This document shows positions 22,802 through 30,041 of a stretch of 41,280 nt of DNA, one piece after another. The position numbers were made by a program, and so were the translations under genes. Position 1 is the stretch's first letter. Each line of letters starts with the position of its first letter. A model generated the notes under the pieces. It worked only from the letters and a program-made list of their open reading frames with translations. It was not told the DNA's origin and searched no databases. The DNA is from an archaeon (GTDB taxonomy: Archaea; Nanobdellota; Nanobdellia; Woesearchaeales; GW2011-AR9): assembly GCA_023259115.1 (NCBI GenBank), contig JAHFQW010000015.1:1-41280 (forward strand). Reading direction: 5' to 3'.

Positions 22802-23515
22802 ATGGTTAATCTTTATTTGATTGGAACAAATCATTTTGATTTGAGAGGCCCGATAAGATTAGAGAAGTTCTTGAATATGGTGAGGCCGGATACGCTGGGA
22901 ATAGAGATGAGATCCCAGCAATATGAGAGTAGTTTATATTCTCATGAAATGGTTTTACACAATTCGTTTGCAAATACGATGAAGAATATTGCGTTGTATG
23001 GATGTGAAAAAGGATTGTTGCTTGAGCAACTTGCGGAGATTTCTGGGTATGAGGTGTGGAAGACAACAGAATATAAAATACGTGAACAGGGAGTGCGTTT
23101 AGTTTGCTGTGATGAGATGGGTGATGAGTTGAGACAAAAAATTGAGGGAGAATGGTCCGTGGCCCATAATGCTTTTCTTTCTATGATACAAGATTATGAT
23201 ATTAATTTTTCCTCTGATAATAATAATAGTTGTCTGCTTGATGTTGTTGGTCAATTTATTCAACAAAATTATGATATGATTGATAATGTTCCATTATCGG
23301 AGCAGTTTTCTGAAGAAAAATTTAAGATGATACTTACCAATCGTGATGCTGTTGCGGAGAGGAGGATACGCGATTTACTTCTTACAACGAACCATACTTT
23401 TGTGTATATTGGTGGGGCAGCGCATCTGTTTGGCAATTATCGTAATCTCTATGAGCGGTTGAGTGATTTACATCCGGTGAGGTTGAAGTTGAATGAAGTA
23501 GATATGTATAGATAA
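22802..23515 (+). CDS. TraB/PrgY/TIKI-fold protein
   Basis: The family fold is marked by an N-terminal LIGTNHFDLRGP (the GTxH motif), LGIEM early on, the central NRDAVAERRI (with R/E residues of the family) and a late GGAAHLFG (the second catalytic His in GxxHxxG). TIKI members are metal-dependent proteases and PrgY limits peptide pheromone activity; archaeal members have unknown substrates. The protein is 237 residues and lacks the C-terminal membrane helices found in many archaeal TraB proteins, so it appears soluble. Its stop codon lies within the first stem of a double-hairpin element. Confidence 0.8.
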   Translation: MVNLYLIGTNHFDLRGPIRLEKFLNMVRPDTLGIEMRSQQYESSLYSHEMVLHNSFANTMKNIALYGCEKGLLLEQLAEISGYEVWKTTEYKIREQGVRLVCCDEMGDELRQKIEGEWSVAHNAFLSMIQDYDINFSSDNNNSCLLDVVGQFIQQNYDMIDNVPLSEQFSEEKFKMILTNRDAVAERRIRDLLLTTNHTFVYIGGAAHLFGNYRNLYERLSDLHPVRLKLNEVDMYR

Positions 23516-23598
23516 TTGCGTTATTATTGTTACGTTACACGCAATTATCTAATCAGTAAATTGCCTAATTTGATGTAACTTAATTACTGCAATTTACT
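23509..23598. repeat. Double-hairpin intergenic element 2
   Basis: First hairpin: TAGATAATTGCGT (23509-23521) pairs exactly with ACGCAATTATCTA (23539-23551), with a 17-base loop. Second hairpin: AGTAAATTGC (23555-23564) pairs exactly with GCAATTTACT (23589-23598), with a 24-base loop. It lies between convergent genes and its first arm includes the TraB stop codon. Confidence 0.9.
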
Positions 23599-23625
23599 AT
23601 ATGGATAAACGCGCAGGTTATTTTT

Positions 23626-24474
23626 TTAGAATGTTCCTTTTATTTCAAGACTGCTAAATGAGCGGGTGTGAAAGTATTCTTTTTGTTGTAGTTCTGATGA
23701 GCATAGTAATGCTAACGCTTGAATTTGGGAGGGGGTTGCACGTTGTGTGTGATTAGGTTGAGTCATGGCAAGATAGAGTTGTTGGAATGATTGGGGAAGG
23801 ATGCAGTTATGGTATTGTTCGATGGTTTGAAATGTGTCTTTGGGGTCTTCATTATTTTCGCTTGTGAGGAGGTATTCGATATTTTTTCCGGCGGTGTAGA
23901 TATCAAATGTGGATGTGACAAGTCCTTGTTCGCGGAATTCGGGAGGATGATAGGATAGTTTTTCTGTTGGTTTTGTGTGTTGTCCGGGCGGTTGCATGCT
24001 TTCTACATCGAGTACTTTAAGATAATGGTCTTTGTATCCAAGATTGGCGCATTTGAGATCGCCATGCACTTTGTTTTTATGTTCAAAATAGCTGAGAATA
24101 AGGGGTATTTGTTGCAAATATTCGATGAGCAGGTTTTGGGTGATGGTGTTGTTATCTACTTTATCTGAGAGTGTTTGGGGAATGTATTCGAGTACAAGAT
24201 AGGGGTTGATGTTGTGTGTGCTATGGTCAATATAATGGGGGGTGTAGGGGCAGGTGAGTTCTTGGAGTATGTTTGCTTGTTGTTCGATGAGTTTGGTTCG
24301 CTGGGCGCTTGTAGCGCAAATGGTGGGAAATTTGATGGCAAGAGGATTTGTTTGGTCTACGTCTTCGATATGGTAACTTTTGTAGACGGCGCTATTACGG
24401 CCTTCACCGATTTTTTGTCTGGGGATGTAGTTGTTGCTGTTAATTGAGGTTGTGGTGATGAGGTTTTCGAACAT
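23626..24474 (-). CDS. Protein kinase-like protein 1 (atypical DFG)
   Basis: A eukaryotic-type Ser/Thr kinase fold in 282 residues: Gly-rich loop IGEGRNSAVYK, ATP-anchoring lysine in LAIKFP, catalytic loop HGDLKCANL (HxDLxxxN intact), and the metal Asp in VLDVESM, where DFG is replaced by DVE. The APE region reads PPEF and the subdomain IX Asp is in FDIYTAGKNIEYLL. Key residues are kept, so activity is plausible. No membrane segment follows, so it is cytosolic. The minus-strand TATA box (24498-24506) is 28 bases from the ATG. A paralogue lies directly upstream on the same strand. Confidence 0.88.
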   Translation of the reverse strand: MFENLITTTSINSNNYIPRQKIGEGRNSAVYKSYHIEDVDQTNPLAIKFPTICATSAQRTKLIEQQANILQELTCPYTPHYIDHSTHNINPYLVLEYIPQTLSDKVDNNTITQNLLIEYLQQIPLILSYFEHKNKVHGDLKCANLGYKDHYLKVLDVESMQPPGQHTKPTEKLSYHPPEFREQGLVTSTFDIYTAGKNIEYLLTSENNEDPKDTFQTIEQYHNCILPQSFQQLYLAMTQPNHTQRATPSQIQALALLCSSELQQKEYFHTRSFSSLEIKGTF

Positions 24475-24497
24475 TATTTGTTAAAAAGTATATGCTG

Positions 24498-24506
24498 TAT
24501 ATATAA
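24498..24506 (-). promoter_or_regulatory. TATA box of kinase-like gene 1
   Basis: TTATATATA on the minus strand, 28 bases before ATG 24474; the gene has its own leaderless transcript separate from kinase 2. Confidence 0.65.
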
Positions 24507-24584
24507 CTATCGCCGGAAAGTAGGCGTTAAATCTGGTAGTAAAAAAGGCTTTTGGTGAGCAAATGATATTTTGAGAAGAAGAAT

Positions 24585-25406
24585 TTATGCAGATACGATT
24601 TTTGAGGTGATGTACTCTTGGGCGCCAAGTGCGTGGAGGGTGGTTTGGCAGAGCGTGTGTAATTGTGATGGGGTGGGACGCAGAGTTGGTTCATGTTCGG
24701 TCATGCTCAAGACGAGTTGTTTTAATGGTTTGGTGATTGTGGTGTTTTGTTCTATTTCTTTTTTTCGTTCGGATTGATTTGGGGTGTCTTTCCAACTTTG
24801 CAAGAGCATATATTCAAGTGTTTTTCCTAAACTAAATATATCGGCAGCGGGAGTGAGTATGCCACTGCGGATGAATTCAGGAGCATAATCCCGAGGAGGA
24901 TTTTTGCATTCGGGTTTGCGGCGGGAAATCTGGGGAAGAGGGTCAAGCACAATGAATCGATTGTTTTTGTAGGCAATATTTGTACAGCGTAAATCGGCAT
25001 GGATACGCTCTTGGGTGGTGAGTTCTTGGCTGATGGTAGGAATTTGTGTGAGAAATTGTTCGATGAGAAGAGGAGTAATGGTTTTTTGGTGAATTCTCTT
25101 GGCGATAGTTTCTGAAACAATTTCGATGACGAGGTAGGGGTCGCGTGGTTCTACGCAGTGGTCAATGTAGCGGATGAAGTTGGGATGGTTGAAGGTTTTA
25201 CAAAATGTTGCTTCTTCTTCTATGAGTGTGATGCGCAGACGGGGGGGTGTTTCTCGTTTGGGGAATTTAAGTGCACAGGGCTCGTGAGTGATGTCTTTTG
25301 TTTCTGTTCCTCTGAAGACAACGCTGTAGCTTCCGTAGCCGAGTTCTTTTTGTAGGTGGTAGGTGTTACCCCTAATGGAACGGGCGGTGAGGGAATTTTC
25401 AAGCAT
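24585..25406 (-). CDS. Protein kinase-like protein 2 (atypical DFG)
   Basis: A paralogue of the neighbouring kinase: Gly-rich loop LGYGSYSVVFRG, lysine in CALKFPK, catalytic loop HADLRCTNIAY, then VLDPLPQ in place of DFG, YAPEF, and DIFSLGKTLEYML. The metal Asp and loop Asn are kept; the DFG Phe and Gly are lost in both copies, which suggests a clade-specific kinase family. The start is set at ATG 25406, 26 bases from a TATA box at 25428-25437; in-frame ATGs at 25421 and 25430 would fall at or within that distance. A nucleotidyltransferase gene is divergent from it. Confidence 0.87.
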   Translation of the reverse strand: MLENSLTARSIRGNTYHLQKELGYGSYSVVFRGTETKDITHEPCALKFPKRETPPRLRITLIEEEATFCKTFNHPNFIRYIDHCVEPRDPYLVIEIVSETIAKRIHQKTITPLLIEQFLTQIPTISQELTTQERIHADLRCTNIAYKNNRFIVLDPLPQISRRKPECKNPPRDYAPEFIRSGILTPAADIFSLGKTLEYMLLQSWKDTPNQSERKKEIEQNTTITKPLKQLVLSMTEHEPTLRPTPSQLHTLCQTTLHALGAQEYITSKIVSA

Positions 25407-25427
25407 ATGGCAGAGATGCATATGTTG

Positions 25428-25466
25428 CATATAAAAAGATGTTGGTTTTGCAGTAGTTTTATAAAG
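25428..25466. promoter_or_regulatory. Divergent promoters: kinase 2 (-) and nucleotidyltransferase (+)
   Basis: Minus-strand TATA box at 25428-25437 (TTTTTATATG) serves the kinase. Plus-strand TTTTATAAAG at 25457-25466 lies about 28 bases before ATG 25489. Confidence 0.65.
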
Positions 25467-25488
25467 ATAAGGGAGGGGATTTTTCTGT

Positions 25489-26460
25489 ATGGAACGTGCA
25501 TATATTACGAAGCCATTAGAACTGGCACAACAACTTGCTCGTATTATTTTAGAAGATTCTTATGTGTCACCGTTTGATGGACCGCAGAGAAGGGCTGATG
25601 GAACTGTTCAGATTGATCTTGTGCCAGAGAGAGTTAGGAAATTAGATTCTGATGTAGGTGGTGTTGGAGATATGGTGAGAAGAGAGGAACAAGCTTGTGT
25701 TGAGGGCACTGGAAGAGAAATGGTGTTGCATGCTCCAAGTTATGTCACAAAGGATAGACGTATGGTTTATGATGTGCTGTTGTTTGGTTCAACGTTACGT
25801 GGAGAGGCGCATGATATTGATGTTGTGATTATTCATAATCTACACAGACTTTCTGAGTATGAATCGTTTTTGAAGTATGAGAGTGATAAACAAGTTATTG
25901 ATTATGATGTGAAATTTGATGAGAAAGCGAGGTATTATCCTTCGACGATATTGCGAGAGTTAGAGGGGAGAGAGATTATTTTTTATGATAATGAATATGT
26001 TATGCGGCGTTACTTTCGTTCTGTGGTTGATTCTGCGCATAGGAGTGGTATTTATGCAGGGGTGTTTGATTTAGATTATTTTGTGGAACCTGTTTCATTT
26101 ACAGCACATGATTTGGCGAGTTTCATGTTGCAATTGGATGAGAAAGTGAAAGAATTATTTCGTGATTTGAAGCAACAGACGGTGTGTGGTCAAGTTGAAC
26201 ATTTGTTTAAAGAGAGGGAGCTTGAGGTTGACAAGAATTTAGATCTGTTAGTGATGAGTCGAGAGGCGTTGTTTGCAGAGGGTATGGGCCATCGAAATAT
26301 GATGATTAAATTATGCCGGGATCCAACGTTTTGGTATACGGTTTTCTCTGAGGGTAGATTGTTTAATGTGGATACGGGGTTATTTGACACTAGGGTTGAA
26401 CAGAAGTATCCGAGGGCGCTTGAGGGTTTTAGAGTGGAGGGGAAGGTTTTAGGGTTATGA
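25489..26460 (+). CDS. Nucleotidyltransferase-fold protein, 323 residues
   Basis: The pol-beta-type signature is LLFGSTLRGEAHDIDVVII: GS followed by DxD, the motif that holds the nucleotide and two metals. It sits near residues 102-120. The ~100 residues in front (with APSYVTKDRRMVYD) and the ~190 after are specific to this protein; the latter is helical (LASFMLQLDEKVKELFRDL, MSREALFAEGMGHRNMMIKL). The architecture could be that of an RNA- or protein-modifying transferase, or of an antitoxin-type MNT. Divergent from the kinase pair, convergent with the HEPN gene 2 bases beyond its stop. Confidence 0.75.
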   Translation: MERAYITKPLELAQQLARIILEDSYVSPFDGPQRRADGTVQIDLVPERVRKLDSDVGGVGDMVRREEQACVEGTGREMVLHAPSYVTKDRRMVYDVLLFGSTLRGEAHDIDVVIIHNLHRLSEYESFLKYESDKQVIDYDVKFDEKARYYPSTILRELEGREIIFYDNEYVMRRYFRSVVDSAHRSGIYAGVFDLDYFVEPVSFTAHDLASFMLQLDEKVKELFRDLKQQTVCGQVEHLFKERELEVDKNLDLLVMSREALFAEGMGHRNMMIKLCRDPTFWYTVFSEGRLFNVDTGLFDTRVEQKYPRALEGFRVEGKVLGL

Positions 26461-26462
26461 TT

Positions 26463-26927
26463 TTATGGTAATTTTTTGAGAAGTTCTATTTCTATAGTTT
26501 TGTGGTATAATTTTGTTTGAATTTCAATATGTTTCCAGTCAATTTGGTATGTTTTTTGACCATAATAATTTATGCCATTGCGTTTTGTACGTATTTTTTC
26601 AAAGAAGTCCCAGTTTAGTTCTAGTTCAGGATGTTTTTCACAGAGATAGGCAAATAGGCAGATATGGTTTAGTGAGGTGATGTTGTCAAATCGGAGAAAT
26701 GCGTCTATTATTTTGTGCAGTGCGTCATAGTAGTTGGTGTAGATGTTATTCCAGAGAATACTTTTTGCATCTAGTCCTTGGCTTAATTTCTCTGCTGCAA
26801 GTAAATCGCCGTATGATAAGTCCAGAAGAGATTTAATTTGTTCTTTATCTATGTTGGCAAGAGGAAGGATACTGCCTTTTAGTTCACATTTTTTGAGCGC
26901 ATCTGCGGCGGTTCTATATTGTTCCAT
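26463..26927 (-). CDS. HEPN-domain protein, partner of the MNT gene
   Basis: 154 residues, all helical, with the HEPN pattern: LLDLSYGDLLAAEKL, then YTNYYDALHKIIDAFL, and the motif helix KIRTKRNGINYYGQK. Classical HEPN RNases carry Rx4-6H; here the Arg is kept but the His position is Asn/Tyr (RNGINYYG). HEPN proteins paired with minimal nucleotidyltransferases often form toxin-antitoxin systems (HepT/MntA), in which the MNT AMPylates the HEPN toxin. With the His lost, RNase activity is uncertain. The upstream spacer carries a double hairpin that overlaps the expected promoter. Confidence 0.8.
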   Translation of the reverse strand: MEQYRTAADALKKCELKGSILPLANIDKEQIKSLLDLSYGDLLAAEKLSQGLDAKSILWNNIYTNYYDALHKIIDAFLRFDNITSLNHICLFAYLCEKHPELELNWDFFEKIRTKRNGINYYGQKTYQIDWKHIEIQTKLYHKTIEIELLKKLP

Positions 26928-26939
26928 ATTCTTCTTTTA

Positions 26940-27026
26940 TAGTAATGATGAATAATTTTCGAATGTTTGTTCATCATTACTAATAAATAAATGTGTAGTT
27001 TAATATTTGATTATTTCACACATTTA
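26940..27026. repeat. Double-hairpin intergenic element 3
   Basis: First hairpin: TAGTAATGATGAA (26940-26952) pairs exactly with TTCATCATTACTA (26970-26982), with a 17-base loop. Second hairpin: TAAATGTGT (26988-26996) pairs with ACACATTTA (27018-27026). It fills the space between the MNT gene and the HEPN gene, immediately after the MNT stop. Bases 26937-26964 recur at 41161-41188 with one mismatch. Confidence 0.9.
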
Positions 27027-27563
27027 CTATAATTCTATAAAATCAATGTTGCCTTTGAGGATGTCTCCAGCAATGATGTTTTTAATTAATCCCGGAGGTA
27101 TTTGATGTAGTTGTGTTTTATTTTCGCAGGAAAATATTTGTATGTCTCTCCCTAAAGAGATTTCATATTTTCCAATATTTATCTCTATTTTTTCCCCATA
27201 TATAAAGATGTCAATGTCGCTGTGGGTATGCCAGTCCCAGCGTGCCATGCTGCCAAAGAGGATTATGGTTTGTGCTTGTGGGAGTTGCTGCAGATAGGTT
27301 AGTAAGCCACTGGCGTGGATTTTTTGAATCGCGAAGAGTCTTTTTTGTGTTTGATATGCTGCAGATTGATATTTTCCAAGATAGTATGGCATTTTTTTGC
27401 GTGGTTTTACTCTGTAGATCAGCTGTTCTTTTTGGAATAGACAAAGCCAGTGCAAAACTTGTTTACGATTTAAGTTGGCACTTGTACATAATTCTTCAAA
27501 GTGCCAAGGCTTGGTTGGTTCATTGAAGAAGAGTTCTATGAGAATGTCTTTTTTACTTTCCAT
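27027..27563 (-). CDS. HTH plus minimal nucleotidyltransferase (MNT)
   Basis: 178 residues. Residues 1-60 form a winged-helix-like domain (ILIELFFNEPTKPWHFEELC, then NLNRKQVLHWLCLFQKE), suggesting DNA binding and autoregulation. Residues ~95-120 carry the MNT motif IILFGSMARWDWHTHSDIDI: GSxAR, then SDIDI with the two metal Asp residues. It precedes the HEPN gene on the same strand, the order of many MNT-HEPN pairs. A TATA box (27588-27597, minus strand) overlaps the end of nth and is 29 bases from the ATG. As in MntA it may AMPylate its partner. Confidence 0.85.
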   Translation of the reverse strand: MESKKDILIELFFNEPTKPWHFEELCTSANLNRKQVLHWLCLFQKEQLIYRVKPRKKMPYYLGKYQSAAYQTQKRLFAIQKIHASGLLTYLQQLPQAQTIILFGSMARWDWHTHSDIDIFIYGEKIEINIGKYEISLGRDIQIFSCENKTQLHQIPPGLIKNIIAGDILKGNIDFIEL

Positions 27564-27590
27564 AATAGTTGGGATAATGACTACTATTAT

Positions 27591-28238
27591 TTAAATGTTC
27601 TTCTTTTTTCCATACGAGCAGTATTGTAAAATGGGGCAAATAGAACAAGAGGGATTAATGGGTTTACAAATAGTCTGCCCATGGCTGACGAGCAGACGGT
27701 TGACGTTGATCCATTGAAGTTTTGGAACAAGTGTTTGGAGTTGGGTTTCGGTTTGTTCTGGGGTGGTTGTGTGTGTCCAGCCGAGGCGATTGCTGATTCT
27801 GTGTACATGGATGTCTACAGCAATAGCTGGTTGTTTGAAGACGTAGGCTATGATGCAATTAGCAGTTTTTCTGCCAACGCCGGGTAGTGAGGTGAGTTGT
27901 TCAAACGTGCTGGGAATTTGGCTATTATATTTTTCTACAAGAATTTGGGAGAGTTGTTTGATGTGCTTGGCTTTGTTTTTGTAGAAGCCGATTTTGTAGA
28001 TGTGTTGTTCTAGTTGTGGTTGGGGGAGGGTGAGGAATGATTCGGGGGAAGGGTGTGTTTTGAAGAGTTGTTTGACAATGGGGATGACGGTGGAATCTTT
28101 AGCTCGGGCGCTTAAGAGGGTGGCGATGAGGAGTTGGAAAGGGGTAAAACCTTGTTGTGAGAGCTCTTCGAGCATGGTTGCTTTATGAGATGTTTCGAGA
28201 AGGGAGAAGATGGTTTGGATGTCTTTTGGGGTGGGCAT
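27591..28238 (-). CDS. nth: Endonuclease III (DNA glycosylase/AP lyase)
   Basis: Removes oxidised pyrimidines and cuts at abasic sites. The helix-hairpin-helix LTSLPGVGRKTANCI holds the catalytic Lys, and the catalytic Asp is in AVDIHVHRISNRLGW. The [4Fe-4S] cluster ligands C-x6-C-x2-C-x5-C appear in CKPINPSCSICPILQYC. With ATG 28238 the protein has 215 residues, the standard length. The in-frame start at 28310 would add 24 unneeded residues and overlap the upstream gene; a TATA-like CTTATTAAAA (28256-28266) supports 28238. Confidence 0.96.
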   Translation of the reverse strand: MPTPKDIQTIFSLLETSHKATMLEELSQQGFTPFQLLIATLLSARAKDSTVIPIVKQLFKTHPSPESFLTLPQPQLEQHIYKIGFYKNKAKHIKQLSQILVEKYNSQIPSTFEQLTSLPGVGRKTANCIIAYVFKQPAIAVDIHVHRISNRLGWTHTTTPEQTETQLQTLVPKLQWINVNRLLVSHGQTICKPINPSCSICPILQYCSYGKKKNI

Positions 28239-28278
28239 GGATAGGGATTGATTTTTTTTAATAAGAAAACATAACGTT

Positions 28279-29424
28279 CTACGCATATAACAACAATAAA
28301 GAGATGGCAATGACTAAGATGCTTACAACAACATTTAATACGCGATGATTATGCAGCTGCCATTCTCCGAGGTGTTTGTCAGAATAGGATGATTCTTTGG
28401 AGCGATATTCGAGTTTCATTTTGATTAAATTCATACATATGGCAAAGATTATTAGGGGTAATATGACAAGGAAGAGGTAATAGATGATTTTGGGTGTGAC
28501 TTCTGTGGCAAGAGTGCCTTCGAGATGAAGAGTTTTGAGGAGGAGGAAGTTTTTACTTAGATTTGCAGCGGCAAAGAGGCTTGTGAGGTAGCCCAGAGGC
28601 AAGAACCAGATGGGGTTTGAGAGGATGTTTTTGATTTTTTCAATGCGTACACGCTCACTTTTTTCTAGACTAGCAATAGGATCTGATTTGAGGGTGAAGA
28701 AGATAATGATTTTGATGAGGGCAATGATTATGCAGAGAATGGCGATTACGAAAATAAATGTTTTTTGTGCCATAAACCCTGCCACATTATTTGTACCATA
28801 GAGTAAGAGGGCAGTGTACGAGCCGACAAGGAATAATCCACAGCCTATAAGTGTTTTTTTGACGCTGCGAATAGAGACGATGATGAGTACCAAAATGATT
28901 AATAACGTGATCATGATGGGGCGTACGCTGTCATTGAGAGCGGCGCTCTGTAATACTGTGGCGGGAAGAATTTTTAGGACGTCTTGGGGTGTTTTTTCTC
29001 CGGCGATACCAACGATAGCGGCCTGTTCAACACTAGGGCAAGATATTTCGTCATTGTCTATGATGTATTGTTCTAAAAATGAAGTTATACTCTTTTTGCC
29101 AATGAGATAGCTATTGCGACTTATGATTGCGGGAATGCCTTGTGATTTTGGCGCAACGTTATAGGCTTGAAAATATTGGTTGAGAATTTCTTTGTTGTTT
29201 TGGTTGTGATAGACTTCGTATTGTGTTATTTGCAGAGAGGGGTATTTTGCTTGTAGTTGTTGTAAGTAGAGGGTACTTTCTTGGCAATCGGCACAATCTT
29301 TGCCGTAGAAGTAATAAATGCAGTCGTGCTGTATAGAAAAGTCGTCTTCTGAAGGAGTTTCTGCTACAATGAATGTTGCACAGATGCTTATGATGATTAA
29401 ATAGAGTAATGATTTTTTGAGCAT
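28279..29424 (-). CDS. Thioredoxin-like plus DsbD/CcdA-like membrane protein
   Basis: 381 residues. A signal sequence (1-21) is followed by a thioredoxin-like domain with the redox motif C44-A-D-C47 (YYFYGKDCADCQES) and a cis-Pro region QGIPAIISR, placed outside the membrane. About six transmembrane helices follow (from residue ~170: RPIMITLLIILVLIIVSI, TLIGCGLFLVGSYTALLLYG and others). The plan is that of membrane thiol-disulfide exchangers, with an outside reductase domain and an electron-carrying membrane part. A cytosolic thioredoxin gene lies divergently upstream and is a likely electron donor. Few cysteines are visible in the membrane part, so electron transfer is uncertain. Confidence 0.78.
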   Translation of the reverse strand: MLKKSLLYLIIISICATFIVAETPSEDDFSIQHDCIYYFYGKDCADCQESTLYLQQLQAKYPSLQITQYEVYHNQNNKEILNQYFQAYNVAPKSQGIPAIISRNSYLIGKKSITSFLEQYIIDNDEISCPSVEQAAIVGIAGEKTPQDVLKILPATVLQSAALNDSVRPIMITLLIILVLIIVSIRSVKKTLIGCGLFLVGSYTALLLYGTNNVAGFMAQKTFIFVIAILCIIIALIKIIIFFTLKSDPIASLEKSERVRIEKIKNILSNPIWFLPLGYLTSLFAAANLSKNFLLLKTLHLEGTLATEVTPKIIYYLFLVILPLIIFAICMNLIKMKLEYRSKESSYSDKHLGEWQLHNHRVLNVVVSILVIAISLLLLYA

Positions 29425-29507
29425 GATTTCACCGTCTTTTATGTTTATAATATTGAGGTGTCTTATAAACTTTATTGTTTGGAGGGCTTATATTTGTTTT
29501 CCATTGG

Positions 29508-29517
29508 TTTTATAAAT
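29508..29517 (+). promoter_or_regulatory. TATA box of thioredoxin gene
   Basis: TTTTATAAAT-type box about 85 bases before the ATG, implying a leader of ~60 bases that holds AGGGGGAT at 29586-29593. Divergent TATA for the DsbD-like gene is at 29443-29451. Confidence 0.55.
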
Positions 29518-29598
29518 AAGTTATTGTTTTATGAGATTATTTTGTTATTGGGCTATTTGGAGATATACTTTTGGGATATCTTTTTAGGGGGATTAATT

Positions 29599-29925
29599 AT
29601 GGTACAAGAATTAACGGATAAAACATTTCAGAGTGATGTGCTTAGTTCAAAGACGCCGGTGATTGTGGATTTTTGGGCGTCATGGTGCGGGCCGTGTAAG
29701 ATGCTGACTCCGGTGTTTGAGGATGTGAGTTCTGAGTATAGGGGTAAGTTGAATTTTGCTAAGATTTCTACAGAGAATTATCCGGAAATTGCAGCAGAAA
29801 ATGGGGTTACGGGGATTCCGTGTTTGATTGTGTTTCATAAAGGAGAAGAGGTAGATCGCATTGTGGGGTTTATGCCAAAGCCTGCGTTGAAGCAGAAAAT
29901 TGATGCGATTTTGAGTCGGTTGTGA
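29599..29925 (+). CDS. trxA: Thioredoxin
   Basis: Small dithiol reductase, 108 residues. FWASWCGPCKMLTP holds the C30-G-P-C33 active site, and GVTGIPCLIVF supplies the cis-proline. The true start is ATG 29599, with AGGGGGAT 6-13 bases before it; upstream in-frame codons from 29458 would add a hydrophobic non-thioredoxin stretch. It is divergent from a membrane protein with an external thioredoxin-like domain, so the two may pass electrons across the membrane. T-rich sequence follows. Confidence 0.96.
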   Translation: MVQELTDKTFQSDVLSSKTPVIVDFWASWCGPCKMLTPVFEDVSSEYRGKLNFAKISTENYPEIAAENGVTGIPCLIVFHKGEEVDRIVGFMPKPALKQKIDAILSRL

Positions 29926-29930
29926 ACTGG

Positions 29931-29963
29931 ATTTTTACGCTTTTTTAATTATTTTTTGTTTAT
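29931..29963 (+). terminator. T-rich terminator after thioredoxin
   Basis: Three runs of five to six T within 30 bases directly after the stop codon; no hairpin. Confidence 0.6.
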
Positions 29964-29997
29964 TTGTGTGGTTCTCTGTATTCTGGATAATAATAAA

Positions 29998-30007
29998 TCT
30001 TATAAAG
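29998..30007 (+). promoter_or_regulatory. TATA box of pyrG
   Basis: TCTTATAAAG about 40 bases before ATG 30042. The predicted start near 30028 lies downstream of the alternative GTG codon at 30018, which favours ATG 30042. Confidence 0.6.
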
Positions 30008-30041
30008 TGTTAAGAGAGTGCTCTTTGTGTCGCTTTCCAAT

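Noticed and set aside
26940-26982. C/D-box sRNA (ATGATGA at 26945)
   Set aside because: No matching D box at a proper distance; the bases are explained by the perfect hairpin.
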